Source of the DNA: Bacteroidales bacterium UBA1797
Lineage (GTDB): Bacteria > Bacteroidota > Bacteroidia > Bacteroidales > VadinHA17
NCBI GenBank assembly: GCA_002319885.1
Contig: DCFT01000032.1
Location: forward strand, 43,457-74,495
Direction: 5' to 3'
DNA length: 31,039 bases
In this document: positions 8,588-17,013 of the stretch, piece by piece
How the letters are laid out: each line of letters begins with the position of its first letter
Position numbering within the stretch: position 1 is the stretch's first letter
Made by a program: the position numbers and the translations under genes
The notes under the pieces: model-generated
Seen by the model: only the letters and a program-made list of their open reading frames with translations
What the model was told of the DNA's origin: nothing
Database searches by the model: none

Positions 8588-8691
8588 ATGAAGAGATATT
8601 GCATATTACTTTTTAATAAGGGTTCTTTAATCCTGAGCTTTGTTTATCAGAAGTTAAATAAGCAGGCTTTACGAGTCGAGTGTCTTTTTCA

Positions 8692-8719
8692 TTCAGTACT
8701 GAAAAATAAATTATCTTTG
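8692..8719 (+). promoter_or_regulatory. Promoter of cvpA-tyrS with a perfect palindrome
   Basis: A consensus -7 box TATCTTTG is at 8712-8719, 21 bases before the cvpA ATG. A perfect 12-bp palindrome TTCAGTACTGAA at 8692-8703 occupies the place where -33 should be, and no TTG is seen there. It may be an operator or chance. Confidence 0.45.
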
Positions 8720-8740
8720 ATACTATAAATTAAAAATATT

Positions 8741-9277
8741 ATGAACTGGTTAGATGCTGTTATAGTCGTTATTCTCATACTCTCACTGGTTAACGGATTT
8801 ATCAATGGACTGGTTAAAGAGGTAGCTTCTCTTGCTGCGTTAATATTGGGAATTTGGGGGGCAATAAAATTTTCAACTTTTACAGCAGAAAAGCTTTATG
8901 ATTATTTTGATATGACCGGCCGGTATGTTGGTATTATTGCCTTTCTTGTTACATTTGGAATAATTGTGGTAATCATACATTTTATTGGTATGCTGGCTGA
9001 TAAAATTGTAAACGCGGCGGCGCTCGGTTTCATAAACAGGATTCTTGGAATTGTATTCGGATTACTTAAATCAGTGCTGATTATGAGTGTGTTTTTTGTT
9101 ATATTAAATGCTATTGATGTCAGAAGGCCATTTCTTCCAAAGAAAACTATTGAAGAATCGAAGTTTTATAATCCAATTTCAGATATAGCTCCGGCAATCT
9201 TCCCGATAATAGGTGAGGGTGGATTTAATCGTAGTTTTGACCGGTTTAAAAAGAAGCCCGAAGAGCCGGTTATCTAA
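8741..9277 (+). CDS. cvpA: CvpA family membrane protein
   Basis: A 178-residue integral membrane protein of the CvpA (colicin V production) family. It opens with the family pattern WLDAVIVVILILSLVNGFINGLVKE, where a short helix and a Gly/Asn-rich loop lead into the second helix, and has four hydrophobic segments in the first 125 residues followed by a short polar tail. In other bacteria CvpA affects colicin V export, biofilm and envelope stress tolerance, but its molecular activity is unsettled. It stands 38 bases upstream of tyrS with no terminator between, so the two are probably co-transcribed from the promoter at 8712. Confidence 0.9.
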   Translation: MNWLDAVIVVILILSLVNGFINGLVKEVASLAALILGIWGAIKFSTFTAEKLYDYFDMTGRYVGIIAFLVTFGIIVVIIHFIGMLADKIVNAAALGFINRILGIVFGLLKSVLIMSVFFVILNAIDVRRPFLPKKTIEESKFYNPISDIAPAIFPIIGEGGFNRSFDRFKKKPEEPVI

Positions 9278-9315
9278 GCCTGTTTATTATATTTGCAACT
9301 CTCAAAAATGCTTTT

Positions 9316-10608
9316 ATGAATTTTGTTGAAGAACTCAGATGGAGAGGCATGATTCACGATATTATGCCGGGGACAGAAGAACTGCTGAAAAAGGAAAAAA
9401 CCAGTGGATATATCGGATTCGACCCTACTGCCGACTCTTTGCACATCGGTCATATGGTTCAGGTTATGCTGCTGGTACACTTCCAGCGTAGCGGGCATAC
9501 ACCTATCGCTCTTGTAGGAGGAGCTACCGGCATGATAGGTGACCCCTCGGGAAAATCTGAAGAGAGGAACCTTCTTGATGAGGTATCACTGAGAAAAAAC
9601 CAGGAAGCTATAAAAAAACAGCTTTCCAGATTTCTCGATTTTGAGTCGGGAAATAAAAACAGGGCTTTGATGGTCAACAATTACGACTGGATGAAAAACT
9701 ATTCATTCCTTGGTTTTATAAGAGATATTGGCAAACATATTACAGTTAACTATATGATGTCAAAAGACTCGGTAAAGAAAAGGATTGGGTCGGAATCAAA
9801 GGAGGGGATGTCATTTACAGAATTTTCTTACCAGTTGGTACAGGGAACTGACTTTCTGCACTTGTTCAATAATTTCAACTGCAGGCTTCAGATGGGAGGT
9901 TCCGACCAGTGGGGAAATATTGTAACAGGAACCGAACTTATCCGCCGGAAGGCCGGGGGAGAGGCCTTTGCACTTACCTGTCCGCTTATAACCAAATCGG
10001 ATGGAACTAAATTTGGCAAAACAGAATCTGGAAATGTATGGCTCGATCCTGAAAAGACCACTCCTTACCAGTTTTACCAGTTCTGGCTAAACGTATCTGA
10101 CGATGATGCGGCAAAGTATATTAAAATATTTACTGTTCTTGGCCAGAAGGAGATTGACAATATCATTTCTGAGCATAATATTGCACCTCATGAGAGAATC
10201 CTTCAGAAAAGGCTTGCCGAGGAGGTTACAGTTATGGTGCATTCGAGAAGTGATTATGAAGGTGCAGTTGAAGCGTCACAGATTCTTTTTGGTAAAGGAA
10301 CAACCGGATCTTTGAAAAAAATGAATGAGAGCACATTTCTGTCAGTATTTGAAGGAGTACCGGTTTTTGACGTTAAGATTGATATTTTTAAAAGTGGAGC
10401 CACTATTACCGACCTTTGTACTGAACATACTCAGATCTTTGCTTCAAAGGGGGAATTAAGAAGACTTATACTTGGAGGCGGCCTTAGTATAAATAAGGAG
10501 AAAATTGACAACCCGGAGACAGTGGTTAACAATGATTTCCTGCTTAATAAAAAATATCTTCTGGTTCAGAAAGGGAAGAAAAATTATTTCCTCATAAGGG
10601 TGAGTTAA
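9316..10608 (+). CDS. tyrS: Tyrosyl-tRNA synthetase
   Basis: A 430-residue class I aminoacyl-tRNA synthetase that charges tRNA-Tyr with tyrosine in the cytosol. The signature HIGH is at residues 43-46 (SLHIGHM) and the KMSKS-type loop KFGKT at about 232-236. A strongly conserved tyrosine-pocket region (QGTDFLHLFNNFNCRLQMGGSDQWGN) lies between them, and a C-terminal S4-like RNA-binding domain covers about 355-430. The length is normal for bacterial TyrRS. It follows cvpA on the same strand and meets the minus-strand phosphatase gene tail to tail. Confidence 0.97.
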   Translation: MNFVEELRWRGMIHDIMPGTEELLKKEKTSGYIGFDPTADSLHIGHMVQVMLLVHFQRSGHTPIALVGGATGMIGDPSGKSEERNLLDEVSLRKNQEAIKKQLSRFLDFESGNKNRALMVNNYDWMKNYSFLGFIRDIGKHITVNYMMSKDSVKKRIGSESKEGMSFTEFSYQLVQGTDFLHLFNNFNCRLQMGGSDQWGNIVTGTELIRRKAGGEAFALTCPLITKSDGTKFGKTESGNVWLDPEKTTPYQFYQFWLNVSDDDAAKYIKIFTVLGQKEIDNIISEHNIAPHERILQKRLAEEVTVMVHSRSDYEGAVEASQILFGKGTTGSLKKMNESTFLSVFEGVPVFDVKIDIFKSGATITDLCTEHTQIFASKGELRRLILGGGLSINKEKIDNPETVVNNDFLLNKKYLLVQKGKKNYFLIRVS

Positions 10609-10639
10609 GAGAAATCAGGAGATCCATCTAACACGAAAC

Positions 10640-11866
10640 TCATTTCACCAGGTCAGCAGCTATAATCGAAACATCATCAAAAGTCGAAGGGTTATTATTT
10701 GGTAATCCGAGATCCTTAATCAATTCCCTGATGTTCTTTTCAACGGGTTCAGTGTTTGAAATATGACGGATAATCTCATTTGTTCCGATATCCTTACCAT
10801 CAGTATATTTTAATTCTGAGAGACCATCAGTATAACATACTATTTTTGAGAAATCTTTTATCAATATTTCGGATTTATATACTGATGGTATTTCATCAAG
10901 CATGCCGATACCTACGCAGGAAGTCGTGAGATGAATTGTCTCACCTGTTGCCGTATTATAAAGTACCGGAGGATTATGGGCTGCATTTATATATTCAAGA
11001 ATCCGGTTTTTATGATCATACCTTGCAACAAATAGTGTTATAAATTTTTCTCCTGCCGCATTAACAACGACAATAGAATTGAGTTTTTTAACAAGTACTT
11101 CAAGTTCAATATCATAGGTAAACAAAGCTCTCAAACTAGCCTGAAAATTAGACATCAGGATTGCTGCAGATATTCCTTTCCCTGATACATCGGCGATACA
11201 AAAGCCTGTTTTTGTATCAGAAAGGCGAATACAGTCATAATAATCTCCTCCAACCTCGTAGTGAGGGAAATAAAATCCGTTTACTATAATTTTGGAATTT
11301 TTTGGCATTTGCCTGTTATCGGGGATCAGCATCTTCTGCATCCTTGCTGCCAGTTCTAATTCTTTCTTCAGTGCTTCCTGCCGTAAAGACTCATTGAATA
11401 ATCTTATGTTCTCAATAGCAACTATAATAATACTGGAGATCGTTTGAATGAAATGCAGGTGCTTAAGAACAGGACTCATTCCCTCACCTTCCTCCTCAAT
11501 ATCACCAATAAAAATAAAAGCAAGAGGAATGTTGTTATTGTGTACCGGGATAATAATATCAACTCCTTCAAAACCAAGATCCGGTGCACCGAAAAATATC
11601 TCAGATATACCCAGGAGTTTAGATTCCACATCAATAGTTTCAAAATGTTTCGGGAAGCCTGCGTTAAGCAGACATTCCCATGAACCGGAGTGCTTAAATA
11701 TGAGGATCTTACCGATGCCCAGGTTGTTCCTGAGGATAAATTCATATTTTGATAAAAGGTCTTCCGTTGGCAGATTTGCGTTGATCGATAATGTAATATC
11801 GAGCAATGAATCTAATTTAAACTTTGAAATCTTTAATCTGCCGGCCGGGCCTTTTTTTTCTTCCAT
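10640..11866 (-). CDS. SpoIIE/RsbU-type serine phosphatase with an N-terminal GAF-like sensor
   Basis: A 408-residue PP2C-like phosphatase. Residues 15-155 look like a GAF-type sensor, a helix at about 155-182 contains the usual LELAARMQKMLIP linker, and residues 190-408 form the SpoIIE domain with metal-binding acids in GGDYYD (D208/D211), IADVSGKG (D226) and YTDGLSE (about 347). Such enzymes dephosphorylate STAS or SiaC-type proteins in partner-switching pathways. No STAS or anti-sigma kinase gene is next to it, but a SiaC-like protein is encoded at 18761-19174, a possible substrate. Its ATG is 8 bases after the EF-P stop codon, so it closes the long operon that begins with tolC. Confidence 0.9.
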   Translation of the reverse strand: MEEKKGPAGRLKISKFKLDSLLDITLSINANLPTEDLLSKYEFILRNNLGIGKILIFKHSGSWECLLNAGFPKHFETIDVESKLLGISEIFFGAPDLGFEGVDIIIPVHNNNIPLAFIFIGDIEEEGEGMSPVLKHLHFIQTISSIIIVAIENIRLFNESLRQEALKKELELAARMQKMLIPDNRQMPKNSKIIVNGFYFPHYEVGGDYYDCIRLSDTKTGFCIADVSGKGISAAILMSNFQASLRALFTYDIELEVLVKKLNSIVVVNAAGEKFITLFVARYDHKNRILEYINAAHNPPVLYNTATGETIHLTTSCVGIGMLDEIPSVYKSEILIKDFSKIVCYTDGLSELKYTDGKDIGTNEIIRHISNTEPVEKNIRELIKDLGLPNNNPSTFDDVSIIAADLVK

Positions 11867-11874
11867 AATATTAT

Positions 11875-12441
11875 TTATCCCTTTACTCTTTCAACGTATG
11901 ATTTATCACGTGTATCGATCCTGATTTTATCACCTGTATTAACAAACAATGGAACCATAATAATTGCACCATTCTGAACTTTTGCCTGTTTTAATGCGTT
12001 ATTTGCAGTATCACCTCTTAACCCGGGTTCAGAATAAATAACCTCCATCACAACTGATTGAGGGATATCTACAGAGAGAACAGTTTCTGTATCGGCATGA
12101 ACAACCACTTCGACGCTTGCCCCCTCAAGGAGAAATTCATGGTTTTCAATTAGAGAATCCTGAACATGTATCTGTTCAAAAGTTTCAAGGTGCATGAAAT
12201 AGAACCCCACATCATCCTTATAAAGATATTGATACGGGCGTCTTTCAACTCTGGCGAGAGTAACTTTTGTTCCTGACGAAAAAGTATTGTCAATTACCCT
12301 CCCGCTTTTCAGGCTCTTAAGTTTGGTCCTCACAAATGCCGGTCCTTTGCCCGGTTTTACATGCTGAAATTGCACAATTGTATAAAGGTCATTGTTAAAT
12401 TCAATGACTAATCCATTTTTAAAATCTGCAGTACTTGCCAT
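11875..12441 (-). CDS. efp: Elongation factor P
   Basis: A 188-residue EF-P of standard length, which enters the ribosomal E site and relieves stalling at proline runs. The tip loop is KPGKGPAF, with Lys32 matching the modified lysine (Lys34) of the E. coli protein. This suggests lysine-type modification, although no epmA/epmB genes lie in the window. The three beta-barrel domains are intact, and the end (GDKIRIDTRDKSYVERVKG) is typical. It lies between the DUF3108 gene (23 bases upstream) and the SpoIIE phosphatase gene (8 bases downstream). Confidence 0.97.
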   Translation of the reverse strand: MASTADFKNGLVIEFNNDLYTIVQFQHVKPGKGPAFVRTKLKSLKSGRVIDNTFSSGTKVTLARVERRPYQYLYKDDVGFYFMHLETFEQIHVQDSLIENHEFLLEGASVEVVVHADTETVLSVDIPQSVVMEVIYSEPGLRGDTANNALKQAKVQNGAIIMVPLFVNTGDKIRIDTRDKSYVERVKG

Positions 12442-12464
12442 ATATATTTCTGTTATTCAATAAA

Positions 12465-13250
12465 TTAATCTGTTTTATGAATAGTTTCAAGGGGGTAAAC
12501 CAGCCCTTCATAGTTTACAATTTCACACGAAAAAGAACCTACAAATATATCAAATCGTATCTTAACCGGTAAAAAATTCTTATCCGCCGAGAACCAGAAA
12601 GTAACATCATCTTCAGTTTTAAAAAGCCGGCCGGCTTCTGTAACCGGATTAAATTTGTAGCATTTAATTTTCCCAATCTTCGTTTTTATTACGTCAGTTC
12701 CAATATATCTTAGCCTGATAGGGTAAAGCTCATCACAGAACCATGTGGTTATAGTCGTCAGTTTTCCCTTTATCAGATTGCTGTCTACCGGAAGAATATG
12801 GTTACGGAAATAATAGAAACATGACAGAATATCATGAATTTTCGGAGGAGCTATATGTATTCCTGTAAGATCACTTGTGAGAATACTTGAATCAGCCCTG
12901 GTTTTATGATCAAATAATACAACGTTGTACTTTCTATACCTGCCCTCATGAATGTTCCTTATTGACTTCACAGGCAATTCAGTTGCAGAATCAATGAAAC
13001 TCTCGTAGATGTCCAATACTTTGAAAAGAGCTTCAGCCATTCCTGTGGTTCTGGCCATTAATTTTGAATGCCATACCTCGCGGCCATTAAATGAATCACT
13101 TGTTAACTCGAGCGTTCCGGTTCCTGCATTAATAAACCCGTATTGAATGCTGTACGTAACTTTCTCCCCGACCTTATATGATACAGCCTGACCCTTCACA
13201 AAGGATGACATAAGCAATATAACACCTGTAAGACAAATAAATCTTTTCAT
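12465..13250 (-). CDS. DUF3108 exported protein
   Basis: A 261-residue exported protein of the DUF3108 family, function unknown. I chose the ATG at 13250 (MKRFICLTG) because it gives a clean signal peptide ending FVKGQ and has an AAGGAG just upstream. The longer frame from 13367 would add 39 residues without signal character and overlap tsaB. Visible motifs are GEKVTYSIQYGFINAGTGTLEL near the mature N-terminus, and FKVLDIYESFID, a domain that predicts a beta-rich periplasmic protein. Cys residues are few. It lies between tsaB and efp in the operon. Confidence 0.85.
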   Translation of the reverse strand: MKRFICLTGVILLMSSFVKGQAVSYKVGEKVTYSIQYGFINAGTGTLELTSDSFNGREVWHSKLMARTTGMAEALFKVLDIYESFIDSATELPVKSIRNIHEGRYRKYNVVLFDHKTRADSSILTSDLTGIHIAPPKIHDILSCFYYFRNHILPVDSNLIKGKLTTITTWFCDELYPIRLRYIGTDVIKTKIGKIKCYKFNPVTEAGRLFKTEDDVTFWFSADKNFLPVKIRFDIFVGSFSCEIVNYEGLVYPLETIHKTD

Positions 13251-13284
13251 ACTCCTTATTTCAGATAACCAACAAACTTGAAGA

Positions 13285-13989
13285 TTATTTTCCCAGGATA
13301 TTCTTTCTTTGATTGGATGTAATAAAATCTTTAAGGTATAAAGGCTCAAAGTAAGCAACATCTTCAAAATGTTGGTTATAAAAAGCCTGCAAAACGGGTT
13401 TATACATATAAGAAGCCGATATCATATAATCATTTGCGAAAACTGCATTTTTACGATTAATAACTTCCTTACATTTAATTGCTCCATCTCCAAAAAAAAT
13501 AATCTTCTGTGATTCAGGGATATTGACAAACGTATCTTCATTGATTATTTCGGCAGCAATGTCTTTGATTTTATGTCCTTCCGAATTATAAACGGCATAG
13601 TAAACTTCCATTCTGCGGGCATCAAGCATAGGACAGAAAAGATCATTGTTTTCGCGCGCTGCATTGAAGTATTTGCTTAGAGTAATTCCCCAAAACATCG
13701 AAAGAGTTGTCTCTATTCCAATAAGAGGCACAGATGCTCCATATGCAATTCCCTTGGCTACAGAAACACCTATGCGTAAACCAGTGTAAGATCCGGGCCC
13801 TTTACTTACCGCTACAGCCTCAAGGTCACGAACTTTTATTCCGTTCTCTCTCAGGATTTCTTCAATAAACACAGTGAGCATGGAAGCATGTGATTTTGAT
13901 TCGTTGCTTTCTCTCAAAGAGACAACACCGGCACTGTTACATAATGCCACTGAGCAAAGATTTGTCGCAGTTTCAAGACATATAATCAT
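13285..13989 (-). CDS. tsaB: TsaB, tRNA threonylcarbamoyladenosine biosynthesis protein
   Basis: A 234-residue ASKHA-fold protein and the partner of TsaD in making t6A37 of ANN-decoding tRNAs. Diagnostic segments are the N-terminal ICLETATNLCSVAL, the SKSHASML motif (about residues 31-38), and VSKGPGSYTGLRIGVSVAKGIAY (about 62-85). As usual for TsaB, the length is near 230 and the C-terminal catalytic part of TsaD is absent. It starts 19 bases after the stop of the efflux adaptor gene. TsaD, TsaC and TsaE are not in this window. Confidence 0.95.
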   Translation of the reverse strand: MIICLETATNLCSVALCNSAGVVSLRESNESKSHASMLTVFIEEILRENGIKVRDLEAVAVSKGPGSYTGLRIGVSVAKGIAYGASVPLIGIETTLSMFWGITLSKYFNAARENNDLFCPMLDARRMEVYYAVYNSEGHKIKDIAAEIINEDTFVNIPESQKIIFFGDGAIKCKEVINRKNAVFANDYMISASYMYKPVLQAFYNQHFEDVAYFEPLYLKDFITSNQRKNILGK

Positions 13990-14008
13990 GTTTTGAAAGG
14001 GATGGTAC

Positions 14009-15268
14009 TTATTTTACCTTAAAGAGTTCATCCTTTTTTACAACCTCAACCAGGGTGCTGTCGGACAATTTCTTACTTATTGCACTGAAAGGAGCAGAGA
14101 TTACCTTATCATTTAAATTTAGTCCCGAAAGGATTTCAATATATGAATTATCCTGGATACCTGTTTTTACATCTCTTGCTAGAGCATATTTCCCGTCGGT
14201 AATAAAGACAAGAGTCCTTATCTCTTTTTCAGCCGAAGTAGATGCTTTTTTAAGAGTATCTGTACGGGTAGTGACTGATTGTATAGGAACTGTGAGGATA
14301 TCGGATTTGGATTGTGTACGTATATCTACTGTTGTAGACATTCCTGGTCTGAAAGGGTTTTTATCACCTGCGTCCACAAGCTTCTGGTATGACTGGGGTA
14401 AAACCAGGATTTTCACATCAAAGTTAGTTACCTGGTCAGCCGATACACCTGTTGTTTTGGCAGAGTTGGCAATTTCAGTTACTACTCCTTTGAATTTTTG
14501 ATCGAGATATGCATCGACCTCAATTATAGCTGTATCTCCGAGTTTTACTCTTGGGATGTCATTTTCATTCACCTGCACCTGGGCTTCCATTCGCGACAGA
14601 TCTGCAACTCTCATCAATTCTGTTCCTGCCATCATATTGGTTCCTGCAACTCTTTCACCAAGTTCCACGAGAAGCATCGAAATAGTTCCGGTCATCGGTG
14701 CATAGATTGATGTTTTGGTCAGGTTTTCGTTAGCATCCTTAAGCGAGGCTTCGGCACTGGTTATTGCAAATTTGGCTGCATCAAGTTCAGCTTTCGCGAC
14801 ATTATATGTAGCTTCAGCCTGCTCATAATCTGACTTTGAAATAGTTTGCTCATTGTAAAGCTGTTTGTTTCTCTTGAATGACAGTTCGGCCTGAGTAAAC
14901 TGAGCTTCGGCCTGAGCACGTCGTGCCTGAGCGGCGCTTATTTCTGCCAACGACCTGTCCCTCTGAGAAATATAATTATCGGGTTTTATCCTGAGCAGCA
15001 ACTGGCCTTTTACTACAGGATCACCTTCTTTAACGGTTAGTTCTACAATTTCTCCCGACACATCAGGACTGATCTTGACTTCTTTCTCCGGCTGAATTTT
15101 ACCATTAGCCGTAATTGTCTCAACTATGGTACGTTTTTCAACATTCTCAACAGCAACCTTTAAAGTCAAAGCTTTTCCAAACCAGCCAGCCTTCTTTCCG
15201 ATAACTGCAAAAAGGATCAGGACAACTACTATTGGAAGTAAAATCTTAAGTATCTTATTGTTTTTCAT
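14009..15268 (-). CDS. HlyD/MacA-type periplasmic efflux adaptor
   Basis: A 419-residue membrane-fusion protein. It has one N-terminal membrane anchor (about 8-27), a lipoyl-like half (GEIVELTVKEGDPVVKGQLL), a long Ala/Glu-rich coiled-coil hairpin (about 100-185), the second lipoyl half (IYAPMTGTISML), and beta-barrel and proximal domains to the C-terminus. It would bridge an inner-membrane transporter to the TolC-type channel encoded 32 bases upstream. The transporter itself (MacB-like ABC or RND) is not found in this operon: the next genes are tsaB and others. The pump subunit must be elsewhere in the genome. Confidence 0.93.
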   Translation of the reverse strand: MKNNKILKILLPIVVVLILFAVIGKKAGWFGKALTLKVAVENVEKRTIVETITANGKIQPEKEVKISPDVSGEIVELTVKEGDPVVKGQLLLRIKPDNYISQRDRSLAEISAAQARRAQAEAQFTQAELSFKRNKQLYNEQTISKSDYEQAEATYNVAKAELDAAKFAITSAEASLKDANENLTKTSIYAPMTGTISMLLVELGERVAGTNMMAGTELMRVADLSRMEAQVQVNENDIPRVKLGDTAIIEVDAYLDQKFKGVVTEIANSAKTTGVSADQVTNFDVKILVLPQSYQKLVDAGDKNPFRPGMSTTVDIRTQSKSDILTVPIQSVTTRTDTLKKASTSAEKEIRTLVFITDGKYALARDVKTGIQDNSYIEILSGLNLNDKVISAPFSAISKKLSDSTLVEVVKKDELFKVK

Positions 15269-15300
15269 GTCTTTATATCTTAAAATGATGTGTATTAGAG

Positions 15301-16635
15301 TTAATTTAACTTTAAAGGTATGCCTTTGTAAAAATCCAGTACTTTAGTCTTAAAGATGAATTCATATTTTGCCTGAGTCATATCTGATTGTGATTTAAGG
15401 AGCTGTGTCTTAGCTGCATTATAATCAACCGGTGTGACCATCCCAACATTAAATTTTTGTTCAGTATATCTGAAAGATTCTTCAGTTGAAGCAATTGTTT
15501 TAATACTGACATTGAATTTCTTCAGAGCTGCCACAGCATCTGTATAAGCTTGCTGAATATTTTTATAAAGCTGTTTCTGGGTACCTTCAAGATTATATTG
15601 ACTGGTTTGAACATTTAATTTAGAATTTGAGATATTTTTATTCACCTGCCAACCGTTTAAAATCGGAATATTAAGGCTGAGTCCAACGCCAGAACTTTTA
15701 TTATTTTTTAATTGTGTGGAAAAAGACGCCCCGGAGACATTTGAAATGCCTGTATACCTGCTGTTTAAAGAGTAATTTAAGGAAACAACCGGGCTTCTTC
15801 CTCCTTTTGCCATTTTTAAATTATATTCACTGGCCTTGAGTTTCAACTCGGAGCTCTTTATTTCCGGCCTGTTTTTCTCGGCAATAGCATAGATATCGTC
15901 TATGTTACCTGATATTACTGTATTAGGATCAACATTAATTTCAGGGACTTCAATTTCAAATCCTGCAGGTGATTTAAGCTCAAGGAACTGAGTGAGAGAA
16001 AGAACAGATGTTTCAAGTTGGTTCTGAATTGTAATCAGAGAGAGCTCTTCCTGTGCAGCCTGTGCCTGTATTTCTAGAAGATTTCCTCTAGCCACGCTGC
16101 CTGCATCTACCAGCTTCTTTGTTTTCTCAATCTGCTGTAATGTAATGTTGAGCTGATTTTCATTTACCGCAACAAGTTCCTTATTCAGAAGTATCTGGAG
16201 GTACCCAAGTGCAACATTAAGAGCCACATTATCACTGATATCCTGAAGATCCTGCTGGCTGGCAAGTACCTGATATTTGTTCTTTTGAATTGCGTTATAA
16301 TACTGCAATCCGTTGAAAACAGGCATCGAACCTCCCAAATAAAAATAGTCGGATTTAAGAGTTTGATTATAAAACAAATAGGAGTTTTGATCGAGAGCAC
16401 GTCCGAAGGTATAACCATGCGAGGCCTGGCCGTTCAGATTGGGTAATAACTGGAACTTTGCAAGATCAAGCGAATTTTTCTGAACCTCCGTCTGGATTGA
16501 TTGTTGCTTGATCTGAATATTATTTTCAATAGCATAGTTTACGCATTCTTCAAGTGACCATACTTTTTTTTGTGAGAAGATTAATCCCTGTGAAGAAAGA
16601 ATACAGGTAAATATAAATATTAAGATTTTTTTCAT
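15301..16635 (-). CDS. TolC family outer-membrane efflux protein
   Basis: A 444-residue TolC-type channel subunit. The signal peptide (1-21, ending LIFSQ) is followed by two OEP repeats with the characteristic WSLEECVNYAIENNIQIKQ start and long helices. The internal repeat is visible as two LAKF/LKMAKGG..P..SLN strand regions (about residues 53-65 and 281-293). It would form a trimeric outer-membrane channel for the adaptor encoded next. It is the first gene of the six-gene operon. I saw no consensus -7 box in the 300 bases upstream. Confidence 0.93.
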   Translation of the reverse strand: MKKILIFIFTCILSSQGLIFSQKKVWSLEECVNYAIENNIQIKQQSIQTEVQKNSLDLAKFQLLPNLNGQASHGYTFGRALDQNSYLFYNQTLKSDYFYLGGSMPVFNGLQYYNAIQKNKYQVLASQQDLQDISDNVALNVALGYLQILLNKELVAVNENQLNITLQQIEKTKKLVDAGSVARGNLLEIQAQAAQEELSLITIQNQLETSVLSLTQFLELKSPAGFEIEVPEINVDPNTVISGNIDDIYAIAEKNRPEIKSSELKLKASEYNLKMAKGGRSPVVSLNYSLNSRYTGISNVSGASFSTQLKNNKSSGVGLSLNIPILNGWQVNKNISNSKLNVQTSQYNLEGTQKQLYKNIQQAYTDAVAALKKFNVSIKTIASTEESFRYTEQKFNVGMVTPVDYNAAKTQLLKSQSDMTQAKYEFIFKTKVLDFYKGIPLKLN

Positions 16636-16962
16636 ATTTAAATATTTGGTTTAAAGACAACCTTTCTTGAATAAGGTCATAATTATTCTACATAAATGGT
16701 TAAGTATCTAAATTTTATTTGATAATTATCAGAATAGAAATCTTTTAAAAATAAAGTTACGAAGATAATTAATATCTCAGAGAGAATAAATTTTTTTTTC
16801 AAAAGTGTTAATTAAGTCTGATGAATATTTTGAAACTGTTTGTCAGTGGGCTAATTAATTCTGTCATAAAAAAATTACGGACAGAGCTAATCACAGCTAA
16901 TGCAAAAAATAATTATTAAGTTCTTGCCATGTTATTTGTTTCATACTGGGTTAAAATATAAT
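16636..16962. other. AT-rich divergent intergenic region
   Basis: About 330 bases between the divergent tolC and fbaA genes. It is very AT-rich with homopolymer tracts. The only item seen is a possible 32-codon frame at 16821-16919 (ATG to TAA, starting MNILKLFVSGLINSV), for which no ribosome site is visible. A direct repeat AGCTAAT-CAC-AGCTAAT lies inside it. Confidence 0.4.
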
Positions 16963-16970
16963 TATATTTG
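16963..16970 (+). promoter_or_regulatory. -7 box of the aldolase promoter
   Basis: TATATTTG matches the Bacteroidetes -7 consensus exactly and lies 43 bases before the ATG. A TTTG at about 16935 is 24 bases upstream, longer than the usual spacing, so -33 is uncertain. Confidence 0.5.
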
Positions 16971-17013
16971 TATCTATAACAGACATTGTTTTAACTAATT
17001 AATACATAATATT

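Noticed and set aside
11448..11924. 158-codon plus-strand ORF
   Set aside because: It lies antisense to the SpoIIE phosphatase gene and the efp boundary; the opposite strand has clear conserved motifs, so this is a shadow frame.
13251..13367. Longer N-terminus for the DUF3108 protein
   Set aside because: It would overlap the tsaB end and put 39 residues ahead of a clean signal peptide with a good ribosome site at 13250.
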